Source: Hominifimenecus microfluidus (GTDB taxonomy: Bacteria > Bacillota > Clostridia > Lachnospirales > Lachnospiraceae). Taken from it: 56,654 bases of DNA. Positions within the stretch are counted from its first letter, which is position 1. Every line of letters begins with the position of its first letter. The notes below the pieces were generated by a model that saw only the letters and a list, made by a program, of their open reading frames with translations, was not told the origin of the DNA and searched no databases. Positions 1 to 7,880 of this stretch are shown piece by piece. A program made the translations under genes and the position numbers. Location of the stretch: NCBI GenBank assembly GCA_020687485.1, contig JAJEQR010000023.1, forward strand, positions 1-56,654, read 5' to 3'.

Positions 1-73
1 AGGTAGATAGGGCAGAGGTGGAAGTACGGTAACGTATGGAGCTGACTGTCACTAATCGGTCGAGGGCTTGACC
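1..73 (+). rRNA. 23S ribosomal RNA, 3' end (partial)
   Basis: The first bases match the highly conserved 3' end of bacterial 23S rRNA (the GTACGGTAACGTATGGAGCT region and the closing CGAGGGCTTGACC). The rest of the gene lies to the left of the window. No 5S rRNA follows before the tRNA operon. The exact end is placed by similarity to known 23S ends and may be off by a few bases. Confidence 0.9.
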
Positions 74-84
74 TCAAGCTTAGA

Positions 85-173
85 AAGCAGGTCAGGACGA
101 AAGGAAGCAGATGGACATGTTTGCATGGACAACTGAGATTCTTCGGACTGAAGTATTTGTGAATGACCTGCTT
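85..173 (+). other. Post-23S structured spacer, inverted repeat
   Basis: AAGCAGGTCA (85-94) is exactly complementary to TGACCTGCTT (164-173), enclosing about 70 bases. It lies where a 5S gene would normally sit, but the length and content do not match 5S. It may be a processing or termination structure of the rRNA operon; no T-run follows the second arm. Confidence 0.4.
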
Positions 174-211
174 AACAGAGCAACAAGATTTGGAAAAAAT
201 AAAAAATCTGC

Positions 212-240
212 TTGACAGATTTAAAAAGATGTTATATAAT
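212..240 (+). promoter_or_regulatory. Consensus sigma-A promoter of the tRNA operon
   Basis: TTGACA at 212-217 and TATAAT at 235-240 are separated by exactly 17 bases, a perfect housekeeping promoter. It sits 37 bases upstream of tRNA-Asp, so the tRNA cluster can be transcribed independently of the rRNA operon. Confidence 0.85.
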
Positions 241-276
241 ATCTTCGATGTGTGGTTTTGAAGGTGCATGTCATTT

Positions 277-350
277 GGCCCGGTGGCTCAGTTGGTTAGA
301 GCGCCGCCCTGTCACGGCGGAGGTCGTGGGTTCGAGTCCCATCCGGGTCG
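277..350 (+). tRNA. tRNA-Asp (GTC)
   Basis: Acceptor GGCCCGG pairs with CCGGGTC (one G-T pair). The anticodon loop CTGTCAC carries GTC, and a normal T-arm with GGTTCGAGTCC-type loop is present. The 3' CCA is not encoded. First gene of a six-tRNA operon. Confidence 0.95.
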
Positions 351-372
351 TTCAATTTCTTAATATTGCTAT

Positions 373-445
373 GGGATCTTAGCTCAGCTGGGAGAGCATC
401 TGCCTTACAAGCAGAGGGTCATAGGTTCGAGCCCTATAGGTCCCA
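373..445 (+). tRNA. tRNA-Val (TAC)
   Basis: Acceptor GGGATCT pairs with AGGTCCC. Anticodon stem TCTGC/GCAGA holds loop CTTACAA with anticodon TAC. Discriminator A; CCA not encoded. Confidence 0.95.
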
Positions 446-475
446 TTTTTGTCGCAAGTTTCTGGTGACAGATAA

Positions 476-548
476 GCCGATGTGGCTCAATTGGCAGAGC
501 AGCTGATTTGTAATCAGCAGGTTATCGGTTCGAGTCCGATCATCGGCT
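476..548 (+). tRNA. tRNA-Thr (TGT)
   Basis: Acceptor GCCGATG pairs perfectly with CATCGGC. Anticodon stem GCTGA/TCAGC holds loop TTTGTAA with anticodon TGT. Discriminator T; CCA not encoded. Confidence 0.95.
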
Positions 549-562
549 CTAGTGACAAATAA

Positions 563-644
563 GGGGGAATTCCCGAGTGGCCAAAGGGGACAGACTGTAA
601 ATCTGCTGGCACTGCCTTCGGTGGTTCGAATCCACCTTCCCCCA
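563..644 (+). tRNA. tRNA-Tyr (GTA)
   Basis: Acceptor GGGGGAA pairs with TTCCCCC. The 82-base length and extended variable arm are typical of class II bacterial tRNA-Tyr. Loop CTGTAAA carries anticodon GTA. CCA not encoded. Confidence 0.95.
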
Positions 645-661
645 CTCTTTTAACTTAATAT

Positions 662-735
<74 letters not shown>

Positions 736-741
736 TTCAAT

Positions 742-814
<73 letters not shown>

Positions 815-837
815 TTTTATCATGCAAAAAAACGATG

Positions 838-870
838 AGAGTATCTTCCACAGAAGATACTCTTTTCTTT
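838..870 (+). terminator. Intrinsic terminator of the tRNA operon
   Basis: A perfect 10-bp stem (AGAGTATCTT, 838-847, with AAGATACTCT, 854-863) with a six-base loop is followed by a T-rich run. It lies 24 bases after tRNA-Phe and faces the convergent gene ending at 980, so it may work in both directions. Confidence 0.85.
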
Positions 871-979
871 ATTTCTTTGTTCGTATATTCCTGTAACGAT
901 CCAGAGCTTCTGCATTTCTCAGTTCGTGTATTCCCGCAGCGATTCCAATCGCCAACTCGATTTTGCCTGTACGGTATGA

Positions 980-1465
980 TTACATATAGCTTGCAACATA
1001 GTCCGCAAGAGAGCAGATAAACTGCCGGTTGGTCGGCTTCCCCTTCTCTGGATTGATACTGTTGCCGAAAATGCGGTTGCGCAGCGTCAGATCACCGCGG
1101 TTCCAGGCCGACTCGATGGAAGAGCGGATGTTGCGCTCAACACGAATCACCGTGGTATCATGTATGTCAGCAATCTTCGGATATATTTCCTTTGTCATGG
1201 AAGCGTCCGGATTCTGCCGGCACATGGTTATCGCTTCTACGATATAAGCAAAGCCATGCAGGCGCGAAGAAAATCCGAGGGTTGACAGCAGGCGGGGAAG
1301 ATTCGTATTCTCCTCGATCTCCTGGATTCTGCGAAGACTGGCTTCTGCTTCCCCAGAACAGTCAATTGCGGCAAAAATCAGATTCTCATCATCACAGGTG
1401 CTCAGATACCGGATCAGTTCGCTTTTATGGTAAAAACCGAAAATCATTTTGGAATCATTTGTCAT
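980..1465 (-). CDS. Spo0A C-terminal domain protein without receiver
   Basis: A 161-residue protein whose residues 50-155 resemble the DNA-binding domain of the sporulation master regulator Spo0A: a conserved stretch LHGFAYIVEAI, then IYPKIA, RVERNIRSSIESAWNRG (recognition-helix region), IFG and KPTNRQFICSLADY. Full Spo0A is about 260 residues with an N-terminal phosphoreceiver. Here only about 45 unrelated residues precede the domain, and I see no phosphoacceptor aspartate fold. It probably binds DNA like Spo0A without phosphorelay control, or antagonises Spo0A at 0A boxes; that role is inference. It is a single gene with a strong AGGAGG site and its own promoter, convergent with the tRNA operon. 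Confidence 0.85.
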   Translation of the reverse strand: MTNDSKMIFGFYHKSELIRYLSTCDDENLIFAAIDCSGEAEASLRRIQEIEENTNLPRLLSTLGFSSRLHGFAYIVEAITMCRQNPDASMTKEIYPKIADIHDTTVIRVERNIRSSIESAWNRGDLTLRNRIFGNSINPEKGKPTNRQFICSLADYVASYM

Positions 1466-1493
1466 TCGTAAGGCCTCCTATGTACCTGAGACA

Positions 1494-1523
1494 ATTATAA
1501 CACGGATAGATAACGATAGTCAA
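1494..1523 (-). promoter_or_regulatory. Probable promoter of the Spo0A_C gene
   Basis: On the minus strand TTGACT (1523-1518) and TATAAT (1499-1494) are 18 bases apart, about 30 bases upstream of the start codon at 1465, with the Shine-Dalgarno between. Confidence 0.65.
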
Positions 1524-1580
1524 AAGTTGTTTTACTGAAAATAAAATTTGTGAAACTATATAAGAAGGAATGTAACGCGG

Positions 1581-1631
1581 ATGACAGATTATGAAATCAT
1601 AACGATTTGCCTTGGAATATTGAGATTTTAA
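1581..1631 (+). pseudogene. Possible remnant of a tiny holin-like toxin gene
   Basis: A 16-residue reading frame begins MTDYEIITICLGIL, preceded by AAGGA. This N-terminus resembles the short putative holin-like toxins of Firmicutes (about 30 residues), but the frame stops early. The resemblance is by eye over a dozen residues; it may be chance. Otherwise the 290-base gap from 1466 to 1755 holds only promoters and the leader of the next operon. Confidence 0.2.
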
Positions 1632-1755
1632 TTAGGCGTTATCACTTCGAGGCAGCAAGTGTTTTCTTGGATTTCTGGATTTTTTGTTCACCTTTTCCTT
1701 ACTTTATGATAAGATAGATAGGAAACTCATGAGGGTATAGCATAGAGGAACGACT

Positions 1756-2442
1756 TTGGGAAAGATTTTTTATATTTTGGGAAAAAGCGCTTCCGGGAAA
1801 GATTCTCTGTATCAGGCGCTGCGTGCTGACCAGACGTTGGGCTTGAAAGGCGTGACCATGTACACAACCCGACCGCGCAGAGTCGGGGAGGTAGACGGGC
1901 GCGAGTATTTCTTTACGGATGAGTCCGGGATTGCGCGTGCAAGAGAACAGAAGAAACTCATAGAGATTCGCACCTATCAGACAGTTCACGGACCCTGGAG
2001 TTACTTCACTCAGGATGATGGTCAAATCGACCTGACCAAAGACAGTTACCTGATGGTTGGCGTTCTGGAGTCTTACCGGAGTATGAGAGTTTACTACGGA
2101 GCAGAGCATGTAATTCCACTTTATATCGAGGTTGAGGACGGGGAGCGGTTGATGCGGGCGATTACCAGAGAGCGTCAGCAGAAGAGTCCACGTTATGCGG
2201 AGCTTTGCCGCCGTTTCCTGGCGGATGTCGCTGATTTCTCGGAGGACAGGCTGGCAGAGGCCGGAATCCGTCGAAGATTTCAGAATGTGAATTTTGAGGA
2301 CTGCCGGGACGAGCTGGTCGCGGCGATACGGAAAGAAATGTTTGCAGGAATTCGAAGCGAAGCGGATGCAGTGATCCGGAAGGAGGTAGCAGCTGTCATT
2401 CAGACGGAATCCTCTACTGTGTCCGGGGAGGATAAGTCATGA
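1756..2442 (+). CDS. Guanylate kinase-like P-loop protein
   Basis: A 228-residue protein of the guanylate kinase fold, which normally phosphorylates GMP with ATP. Residues 8-17 form a P-loop (GKSASGKDSL). The GMP-binding region is recognisable as YTTRPRRVGEVDGREYFF around residues 36-54. It differs from housekeeping Gmk in the P-loop (usually GPSGxGK) and in a C-terminal tail (about 195-228) built of repeated A-x-I-R-x-E steps, probably helical. The start is TTG, chosen because AGAGGA lies six bases upstream. It overlaps holB by four bases (ATGA). A true Gmk may exist elsewhere, so the cellular role here is uncertain. Confidence 0.75.
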   Translation: MGKIFYILGKSASGKDSLYQALRADQTLGLKGVTMYTTRPRRVGEVDGREYFFTDESGIARAREQKKLIEIRTYQTVHGPWSYFTQDDGQIDLTKDSYLMVGVLESYRSMRVYYGAEHVIPLYIEVEDGERLMRAITRERQQKSPRYAELCRRFLADVADFSEDRLAEAGIRRRFQNVNFEDCRDELVAAIRKEMFAGIRSEADAVIRKEVAAVIQTESSTVSGEDKS

Positions 2443-3308
2443 CGCCGTCAGAGATCCGACAGTATTTCCGGGAGATGGCGGGGCGGGATCAGGTCGGTCA
2501 CGCATTTATCCTGGAGGGCGACAGTGGAGAAGGCTGGCGGAAACTGGCGGAGGAATTCGCGGCAACGGTACAGTGCGAACACCGGAACTTCTGCGGGCGG
2601 TGTCCGTCCTGTCAGGCGTATCAGAGCGGGAATCATCCGGATATTATCCAGGTGACGCATGAGAAGAAGGACAGCATCGGCGTGGACGAGATTCGTGCGC
2701 AGCTGGTGGATGATATGGCGATCAAGCCCTACAGCAGCCCGTATAAGGTGTACCTGGTGGATGAAGCGGAGAAGCTTACCGTGCAGGCGCAGAACGCGCT
2801 TCTGAAGACACTGGAAGAGCCACCTGTCTACGGGATTATCTTGTTGCTGACGACGAATACAGAGATGCTGCTACCCACCATCCGCTCGCGCTGTATCAAT
2901 CTGAAAGTGCGAAGCGGCGGCCGCGTCAGCCTGGGGCTGACGGAGGAGCAGCGCGCCGAGCTGTTCGCGCTGGTACACGACCTGCCGGATTACCGGGCGG
3001 CGGAGCTGGCAGACGAGGCAAAGAAAATTAAGGAGTGGAAGCAGGACATCGCGTCCTTGCTGAATTTCTTCCGCTACTGGTACCGTGATGTGCTGGTGTG
3101 GAAGTCCACGCAGGGCAAAGGCCCGCTGGTGTTCCCGGAAGAGGAGCGATATTACCGGGCAAGAAGCGAAGCGCTCTCTTACGCGCAGCTGAACAGGATT
3201 TTTGACCAGATTCAGGAGGCGGAGAGCCGGGTTCGCTCGAATGTAAATTATGAGCTGACCTGGGAGCTTCTTTTGTTGGAAATGAAAAATCCGAAGGAAG
3301 AGAAATGA
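2439..3308 (+). CDS. holB: DNA polymerase III subunit delta prime
   Basis: Clamp-loader subunit that helps load the sliding clamp during replication. The 289-residue protein begins with an AAA+ module. The P-loop position reads GDSGEGWRK (27-35) and lacks the GK[ST] needed for ATP hydrolysis, usual for delta prime. A four-cysteine zinc site is at C46, C52, C55 and C58. The motif VYLVDEAEKLTVQAQNALLKTLEEP and the arginine-finger region PTIRSRC are typical. Translationally coupled to the gene before it. The gene sits directly upstream of ricT and trmN6, the usual Firmicute arrangement. Confidence 0.92.
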   Translation: MTPSEIRQYFREMAGRDQVGHAFILEGDSGEGWRKLAEEFAATVQCEHRNFCGRCPSCQAYQSGNHPDIIQVTHEKKDSIGVDEIRAQLVDDMAIKPYSSPYKVYLVDEAEKLTVQAQNALLKTLEEPPVYGIILLLTTNTEMLLPTIRSRCINLKVRSGGRVSLGLTEEQRAELFALVHDLPDYRAAELADEAKKIKEWKQDIASLLNFFRYWYRDVLVWKSTQGKGPLVFPEEERYYRARSEALSYAQLNRIFDQIQEAESRVRSNVNYELTWELLLLEMKNPKEEK

Positions 3309-3397
3309 ATGGATTCGAATGAAGAATCCGAAAGAACTACTTAAAAGTCAGCGACAAATATGTGATGGATAGATGAATGGAGGAAAATTAAAAGCTT

Positions 3398-5314
3398 ATG
3401 GTTACAATTATTGGAGTACGTTTCCGGGTGGCCGGAAAGATTTACTATTTTGATCCGGGTGCGCTGCAGATCGGCAGAAACGGGAAAGTTATTGTAGAGA
3501 CGGCTCGCGGGCTGGAGATGGGTACGGTTATGGTACCGAATAAGGAAGTTGCGGAGGACTCCGTTGTGCAGCCGCTGAAGCCGGTGATCCGGATCGCGAC
3601 GGAAGAGGATCTGGAGACGGTCAGAAAGAATAAGGAGAAGGAACAGGAAGCTTTCCGCATCTGCCAGGAGAAGATCCGCAAGCATGAGCTAGAGATGAAG
3701 CTAGTGGACGTAGAGTACACCTTCGACAATAACAAGATCCTGTTCTACTTCACAGCGGACGGGAGAATTGACTTTCGCGAGCTAGTAAAGGATCTGGCAT
3801 CCGTATTCAAGACGAGAATCGAACTCCGTCAGATTGGCGTCCGCGACGAGACAAAGATCATGGGCGGCATCGGTATCTGCGGCCGTCCGCTGTGCTGTCA
3901 TTCTTACTTGGCGGAGTTTATTCCGGTATCGATTAAGATGGCGAAGGAGCAGAACCTCTCACTGAATCCGACCAAAATTTCCGGTGTGTGCGGCCGCCTG
4001 ATGTGCTGCCTGAAGAACGAGGAAGAGACATATGAATACCTGAACAGTCGTCTGCCTTCCCTGGGCGATGTGGTAACGCATATGGAGGATGGTGTGAAAG
4101 GCACGGTGCAGAGCGTAAATGTACTGCGCCAGACCGTAAAGGTTGTCGTAAACCTGGAGGGCGATGATCTGGAAGTTCGGGAGTATCCGATCGACGAGCT
4201 GAAATATCGTCCTCGCCGCAGAAAAGACAAGAACAGCAAGGAGATCGAGTCGGAGGTCCGTGAGAAGGACAAGGAAGAGAAAGAAGAGAAGGCAGAAAAG
4301 GCAGAGTGGGAAGACAGAAAAGAAGAAAACAACGAAGAGAATAACGAAGAAAACAGCGTGAAAGAAAATCCGAATCCGATGGAAGATGCGGAGACAGGCG
4401 CAGACAGTGCAGAGACAGCAGGTGCTGCATCCTCTTCGGTTCCAACCGACACAGAAGCGGCGGAGCGCCCGGAGGGACAGGCTTCGGAAAATGGAAATAA
4501 TCCCGCAGTGGCGGAAAAGCCGGCACAGCAGGAGCGCAGACCCAGAGAGAGGAGCAATCGCAGAGAGTATAACCGCGGCAGCCGTGGGGAATATGGCGAT
4601 CACCAGAGAAGCGACCGCAGCGATCGCCCAGATAACCGCATGAGAAACCGGGACGAGAACGGCGAAGGGCAGGAGTCTGCTGCCGGAAGAGAAAATCGTC
4701 CGGAGCGCCGAGAGAAAAATTATGACCGGCGGAGAAATGATCGCGGTGAGCGCGGAGAATATAACGATCGCCGGAGAAATGACCGTGGCGAGCGCATAGA
4801 GCGTAATGATCGCAGTGAATACAGCGACCGTCAGAGAGGCGATCGCTTCGAACGTGCAGAACGCATGGATCGCAGCGAATACAGCGACCGTCAGAGAGGC
4901 GATCGCTCCGAACGTGCAGAACGCATGGATCGCAGCGAATACAGTGACCGCCAGAGAGGCGATCGTCCGGAGCGTTATGATCGCAATGACCGTGGTTCCT
5001 ATGGGGATCGCCGTCCGCGTGGCCGCCGTCCGGAGAACGGAGAACGGAGTAATCGTGAGAACCGCGAGGAGAACGGTGAGAGACCTCGCCGCGAGCGTTA
5101 CGGCGCGAAGGATTATGCAGAGCGCACAGAACGTAACGATCGCCCGAACCGCACCGATCGTCCGGAGCGCGGCGAATACGGAGACCGCCGCCCGCGCGGC
5201 CGCCGTTCGGAGAGCGGAGAGCGAAACAATCGCGAGAAACCCTATCGTGAGCGCCAGAACCGTCCGGTGCAGGAGGAGAGAAGAAACAACCCAGGAGAAG
5301 AGAGCCATGAGTAA
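3398..5314 (+). CDS. ricT: RicT (PSP1 domain), with long repetitive tail
   Basis: Residues 1-275 match the PSP1/YaaT family. In Bacillus subtilis RicT is part of the RicA-RicF-RicT Fe-S complex that affects RNase Y function, sporulation and competence. Cysteine clusters at C161/C166/C167 (GICGRPLCC) and C198/C203/C204 (VCGRLMCC) are intact. Typical family members are about 280-300 residues. This one is 638, because residues 275-638 form an acidic linker (EKEEKEEKAEKAE) followed by a strongly charged R/D/E/N/G-rich tail. Within the tail a 20-residue unit of the type DRSEYSDRQRGDRSERAERM is repeated; in DNA this is a 60-base repeat at 4808-4987. The tail is predicted disordered and could bind RNA. 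It overlaps trmN6 by 8 bases. Confidence 0.9.
   Translation: MVTIIGVRFRVAGKIYYFDPGALQIGRNGKVIVETARGLEMGTVMVPNKEVAEDSVVQPLKPVIRIATEEDLETVRKNKEKEQEAFRICQEKIRKHELEMKLVDVEYTFDNNKILFYFTADGRIDFRELVKDLASVFKTRIELRQIGVRDETKIMGGIGICGRPLCCHSYLAEFIPVSIKMAKEQNLSLNPTKISGVCGRLMCCLKNEEETYEYLNSRLPSLGDVVTHMEDGVKGTVQSVNVLRQTVKVVVNLEGDDLEVREYPIDELKYRPRRRKDKNSKEIESEVREKDKEEKEEKAEKAEWEDRKEENNEENNEENSVKENPNPMEDAETGADSAETAGAASSSVPTDTEAAERPEGQASENGNNPAVAEKPAQQERRPRERSNRREYNRGSRGEYGDHQRSDRSDRPDNRMRNRDENGEGQESAAGRENRPERREKNYDRRRNDRGERGEYNDRRRNDRGERIERNDRSEYSDRQRGDRFERAERMDRSEYSDRQRGDRSERAERMDRSEYSDRQRGDRPERYDRNDRGSYGDRRPRGRRPENGERSNRENREENGERPRRERYGAKDYAERTERNDRPNRTDRPERGEYGDRRPRGRRSESGERNNREKPYRERQNRPVQEERRNNPGEESHE
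4808..4987 (+). repeat. 60-base in-frame tandem repeat inside ricT
   Basis: Three contiguous 60-base units start at 4808, 4868 and 4928, each beginning GATCGCAG. They encode an Arg/Asp-rich 20-residue unit. The first two differ at very few positions and the third diverges at its end. GCGATCGC octamers recur inside the units. Confidence 0.9.
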
Positions 5315-6044
5315 TCTTCTTCGGGAGGGCGAACGCCTGGACGATCTGCAGCGCAGCAACCTGCAGATCATCCAGAACCCGGCAAAGTTCTGCTTCGGCA
5401 TGGACGCGGTGCTGCTCTCCGGTTTTGTAACCGTGAAGAAGGGAGAAAACGTCCTGGATCTGGGAACCGGAACCGGGATCATTCCGATCCTGCTATCCGC
5501 GAAGACGCAGGGCAGCCACTTCACCGGGTTGGAAATCCAGGAGGAAATGGCGGAGATGGCGGATCGGAGCGTCCGCCTGAACAAAATCACGGATCGGGTA
5601 GAAATCTGCCAGGGCGATCTGAAGGAAGCGTCCGCAATCTTCGGAGCCTCCTCCTTCGACGTCGTTACCTGCAACCCGCCGTACATGAATCAGAACCACG
5701 GACTGAAGAACCCGGACGATGCCAAGGCGATCGCACGGCACGAAGTGCTGTGTACTCTGGAGGACGTCATCCGGGAGAGCGCCCGCTGCCTGAAGCCGGG
5801 CGGACGCTTCGCCATGGTACATCGTCCACATCGACTGGCGGAGATGATGCGCCTTATGGCGGCTTACGGCTTGGAACCGAAGCGCATCCGGATGGTTCAC
5901 CCCTACGTGGAATCCGAGGCAAACATGGTGTTGCTGGAAGCTTCTCGTGGAGGTAATCCCTGGATGAAAGCGGAGCCGCCAGTTATCGTGTTCGAGAAGC
6001 CAGGCGTCTACACTCGCGAAATCCGGAAAGTCTATGGCTATTAG
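5307..6044 (+). CDS. trmN6: tRNA1(Val) A37 N6-methyltransferase
   Basis: A 245-residue class I SAM-dependent methyltransferase of the TrmN6/YabB type. The SAM-binding motif VLDLGTGTGIIPILL is at about residues 49-63. The NPPY catalytic motif of N6-adenine methyltransferases appears in VVTCNPPYMNQ. The N-terminal LDDLQRSNLQIIQNPAKFCFGMDAVLLS is characteristic. The start at 5307 is preceded by GGAGAAGAGAG and overlaps ricT by 8 bases; longer upstream extension in this frame only shadows the ricT tail. It belongs to the holB-ricT-trmN6-rsmI set. Confidence 0.9.
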   Translation: MSNLLREGERLDDLQRSNLQIIQNPAKFCFGMDAVLLSGFVTVKKGENVLDLGTGTGIIPILLSAKTQGSHFTGLEIQEEMAEMADRSVRLNKITDRVEICQGDLKEASAIFGASSFDVVTCNPPYMNQNHGLKNPDDAKAIARHEVLCTLEDVIRESARCLKPGGRFAMVHRPHRLAEMMRLMAAYGLEPKRIRMVHPYVESEANMVLLEASRGGNPWMKAEPPVIVFEKPGVYTREIRKVYGY

Positions 6045-6128
6045 GGCGCTTGCCGGATACGGCTGATATCCCCTGCCTTCCGGCATGGGGAGTGTCAGAG
6101 ACATAAGGGAATATTATAGGAGAAAAAT

Positions 6129-6983
6129 ATGGTAGGAACATTATATTTATGCGCGACTCCCATCGGTAACCTGGAGGATATCACCCTGCGGGTGCTGCGC
6201 ATCCTGAAGGAAGTCGATCTGATCGCGGCGGAAGACACCCGGCACAGCCGGATTCTTCTGGAATATTATGATATCCACACCCCCATGACCAGCTATCATG
6301 AGCATAACAAATATGAGAAAGCGGAGGTTTTGATCCGGAAGCTGCAGGAGGGAACGAACATCGCGCTCATCACAGACGCCGGAACTCCTGGTATCTCCGA
6401 TCCGGGCGAAGTCATGGCGCGCCGCTGCCACGAGGAGGGCATCTGCGTCACCTCACTCCCCGGCGCGTGCGCCTGCATCACTGCACTCACGCTCTCCGGC
6501 GAGCCCTCGCGCCGGTTCTGCTTTGAGGCCTTCCTCCCCGCGGATAAGAAGGAGCGTCGTCCCATCCTGGAAGAACTTGTCACAGAAACCAGAACCATCA
6601 TTCTGTACGAAGCGCCCCACCGCCTGAAGAAGACGCTGGAGGAACTTCTCGCCGTACTCGGCAACCGGAAGCTCACGATCTGCCGCGAGCTCACGAAGCG
6701 CTACGAGGAAGGAGAATGGATAACTCTTGTGGATGCTGTGGATAAGTATACCGCTGAAGAGCCAAAGGGTGAATATGTCCTCGTCATCGAAGGTCGTTCC
6801 CGTGAGGAGCTGGAGCGCGAGAGCGCAGCCTCCTGGGAAGCCATGACCTTAATCGAGCACCTGGAGTACTACCTGGATCGCGGCATGGACAAGAAGGAAG
6901 CCATGAAACAGATGGCGAAGGATCGCGGCTGCAGCAAGCGCGAGATCTATCAGAGGCTTCTGGATTTCGAACAGGACGAATAA
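6129..6983 (+). CDS. rsmI: 16S rRNA (cytidine1402-2'-O)-methyltransferase
   Basis: RsmI methylates the 2'-hydroxyl of C1402 in the decoding centre of 16S rRNA. The 284-residue length and tetrapyrrole-methylase fold fit. Family motifs are the N-terminal LYLCATPIGNLEDITLRVL, AAEDTRHSRILL, SYHEHNK, ALITDAGTPGISDPG and the C-terminal tail with KEAMKQMAKDRGCSKREIY, a helix-turn-helix-like RsmI end. AGGAGAAAAAT precedes the ATG. Eighty-four bases separate it from trmN6. Confidence 0.95.
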   Translation: MVGTLYLCATPIGNLEDITLRVLRILKEVDLIAAEDTRHSRILLEYYDIHTPMTSYHEHNKYEKAEVLIRKLQEGTNIALITDAGTPGISDPGEVMARRCHEEGICVTSLPGACACITALTLSGEPSRRFCFEAFLPADKKERRPILEELVTETRTIILYEAPHRLKKTLEELLAVLGNRKLTICRELTKRYEEGEWITLVDAVDKYTAEEPKGEYVLVIEGRSREELERESAASWEAMTLIEHLEYYLDRGMDKKEAMKQMAKDRGCSKREIYQRLLDFEQDE

Positions 6984-7048
6984 CGAGCCGAACCGGATAG
7001 AACGGAAAAAGTACAATAAAACTGCCGCATCAGATGTAAATTTAAAAG

Positions 7049-7090
7049 AAGCAATCCCGGAGCTGTGACCAACTCCGGGATTGCTTCTTC
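7049..7090. terminator. Bidirectional terminator between rsmI and the XRE gene
   Basis: A perfect 14-bp stem (7049-7062 with 7073-7086) with a ten-base loop lies between two convergent genes. The minus-strand product ends in CTTTTAAATTT; the plus-strand product ends in a weaker TTCTTCT. Confidence 0.8.
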
Positions 7091-7145
7091 TGCGGTCTCT
7101 TCGAGAAATAATGCAATACTGCGCTTATTCCTTGTCTGTCAGCCT

Positions 7146-7487
7146 CTACTCCGGCGCCCACATGCGCAACGTCTTAATCAGGCGCAGCTGTTCCTCTTCC
7201 GGAAACATGTGGAAGACGTCCAGCGCTTCCTGATCCAGCCACTGGCTCTGCTCCGAAAGACAGACGCCCCGGCGGCCCGCAGCCAGAATACTGTCCACAG
7301 AGACGCTGCAGAGTTCCGCATAGTACGTGATCACACGAAGATTCATCTTCGCGCGGTTATGTTCCACATTGCTGACGAAGGCAACCGTACACCCCAGATC
7401 CTTCGCCACCTGATCCTGCGTGATTCCCAACTCGGAGCGCAGCTTTTTCAGGTGCTGTCCCACTTTCAGATAATCGATCTCAATCAT
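7146..7487 (-). CDS. XRE-family helix-turn-helix regulator
   Basis: A 113-residue protein with a Cro/C1-type helix-turn-helix at about residues 8-62: VGQHLKKLRSELGITQDQVAKDLGCTVAFVSNVEHNRAKMNL, split here only for description by its helices QDQVAKDL and VAFVSNVE. The remaining 45 residues end in EEEQLRLIKTLRMW, perhaps a dimerisation helix. It faces away from the surface island starting at 7881, so it could control that island's promoter region; that is inference from position only. Confidence 0.85.
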   Translation of the reverse strand: MIEIDYLKVGQHLKKLRSELGITQDQVAKDLGCTVAFVSNVEHNRAKMNLRVITYYAELCSVSVDSILAAGRRGVCLSEQSQWLDQEALDVFHMFPEEEQLRLIKTLRMWAPE

Positions 7488-7880
7488 ACTTTCCCCCTTA
7501 TTCCCATCAGAATTGTTTCATACAAAGAATTGAAAAATGAAAGATATTTTTAATCTGGCACTATAATAATATATTTTAACAAAACAGGCAAGTAGTTATT
7601 TCAATAAAATTGAAAAAATTCGTCCGGCTTCCCACCGCAGAAAAATGAAAGTCTAAAATACGAAGAGCTGAATATACTTAAAGCAGGAGAAAAAACGCGG
7701 GAAAATCAAAAAAATCCTTTTTTTTTTGGGCTTTGACGCTTGTTTTGACGGTAAATATGATATAATGCAATCAAATAAGGGAAAAAGGCTTTTAATCCGG
7801 ATTTCCCAAGAGAAAAAATATGCGGGAACAGTCATTAGATATAGAGAAAAGCAGTTCCTGCATTTCGATAGAGGAGCATT
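7488..7880. other. AT-rich intergenic regulatory region
   Basis: This 393-base gap lies between divergent genes: the XRE regulator on the minus strand and the surface island on the plus strand. It contains several copies of a loose TTGAAAAAT-like word (7530-7620), a long T-run near 7718-7727 and the plus-strand promoter at 7758-7766. I see no gene. Confidence 0.5.
7740..7766 (+). promoter_or_regulatory. Extended -10 promoter upstream of the surface island
   Basis: TATAAT at 7761-7766 is preceded by TG at 7758-7759 (extended -10, TGATATAAT). A TTGTTT hexamer at 7740-7745 gives a 15-base spacer; TTGACG words at 7733 and 7745 are off-spaced. It lies 114 bases upstream of the first island gene. 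Confidence 0.6.

Noticed and set aside
85-173. 5S rRNA in the spacer after 23S
   Set aside because: Too short, and lacks the conserved 5S helices; only an inverted repeat is visible.
3959-5686. A 575-codon minus-strand open frame over ricT and trmN6
   Set aside because: Made of repetitive hydrophobic residues that are the complement of the Arg/Asp-rich repeats in ricT; no independent support.
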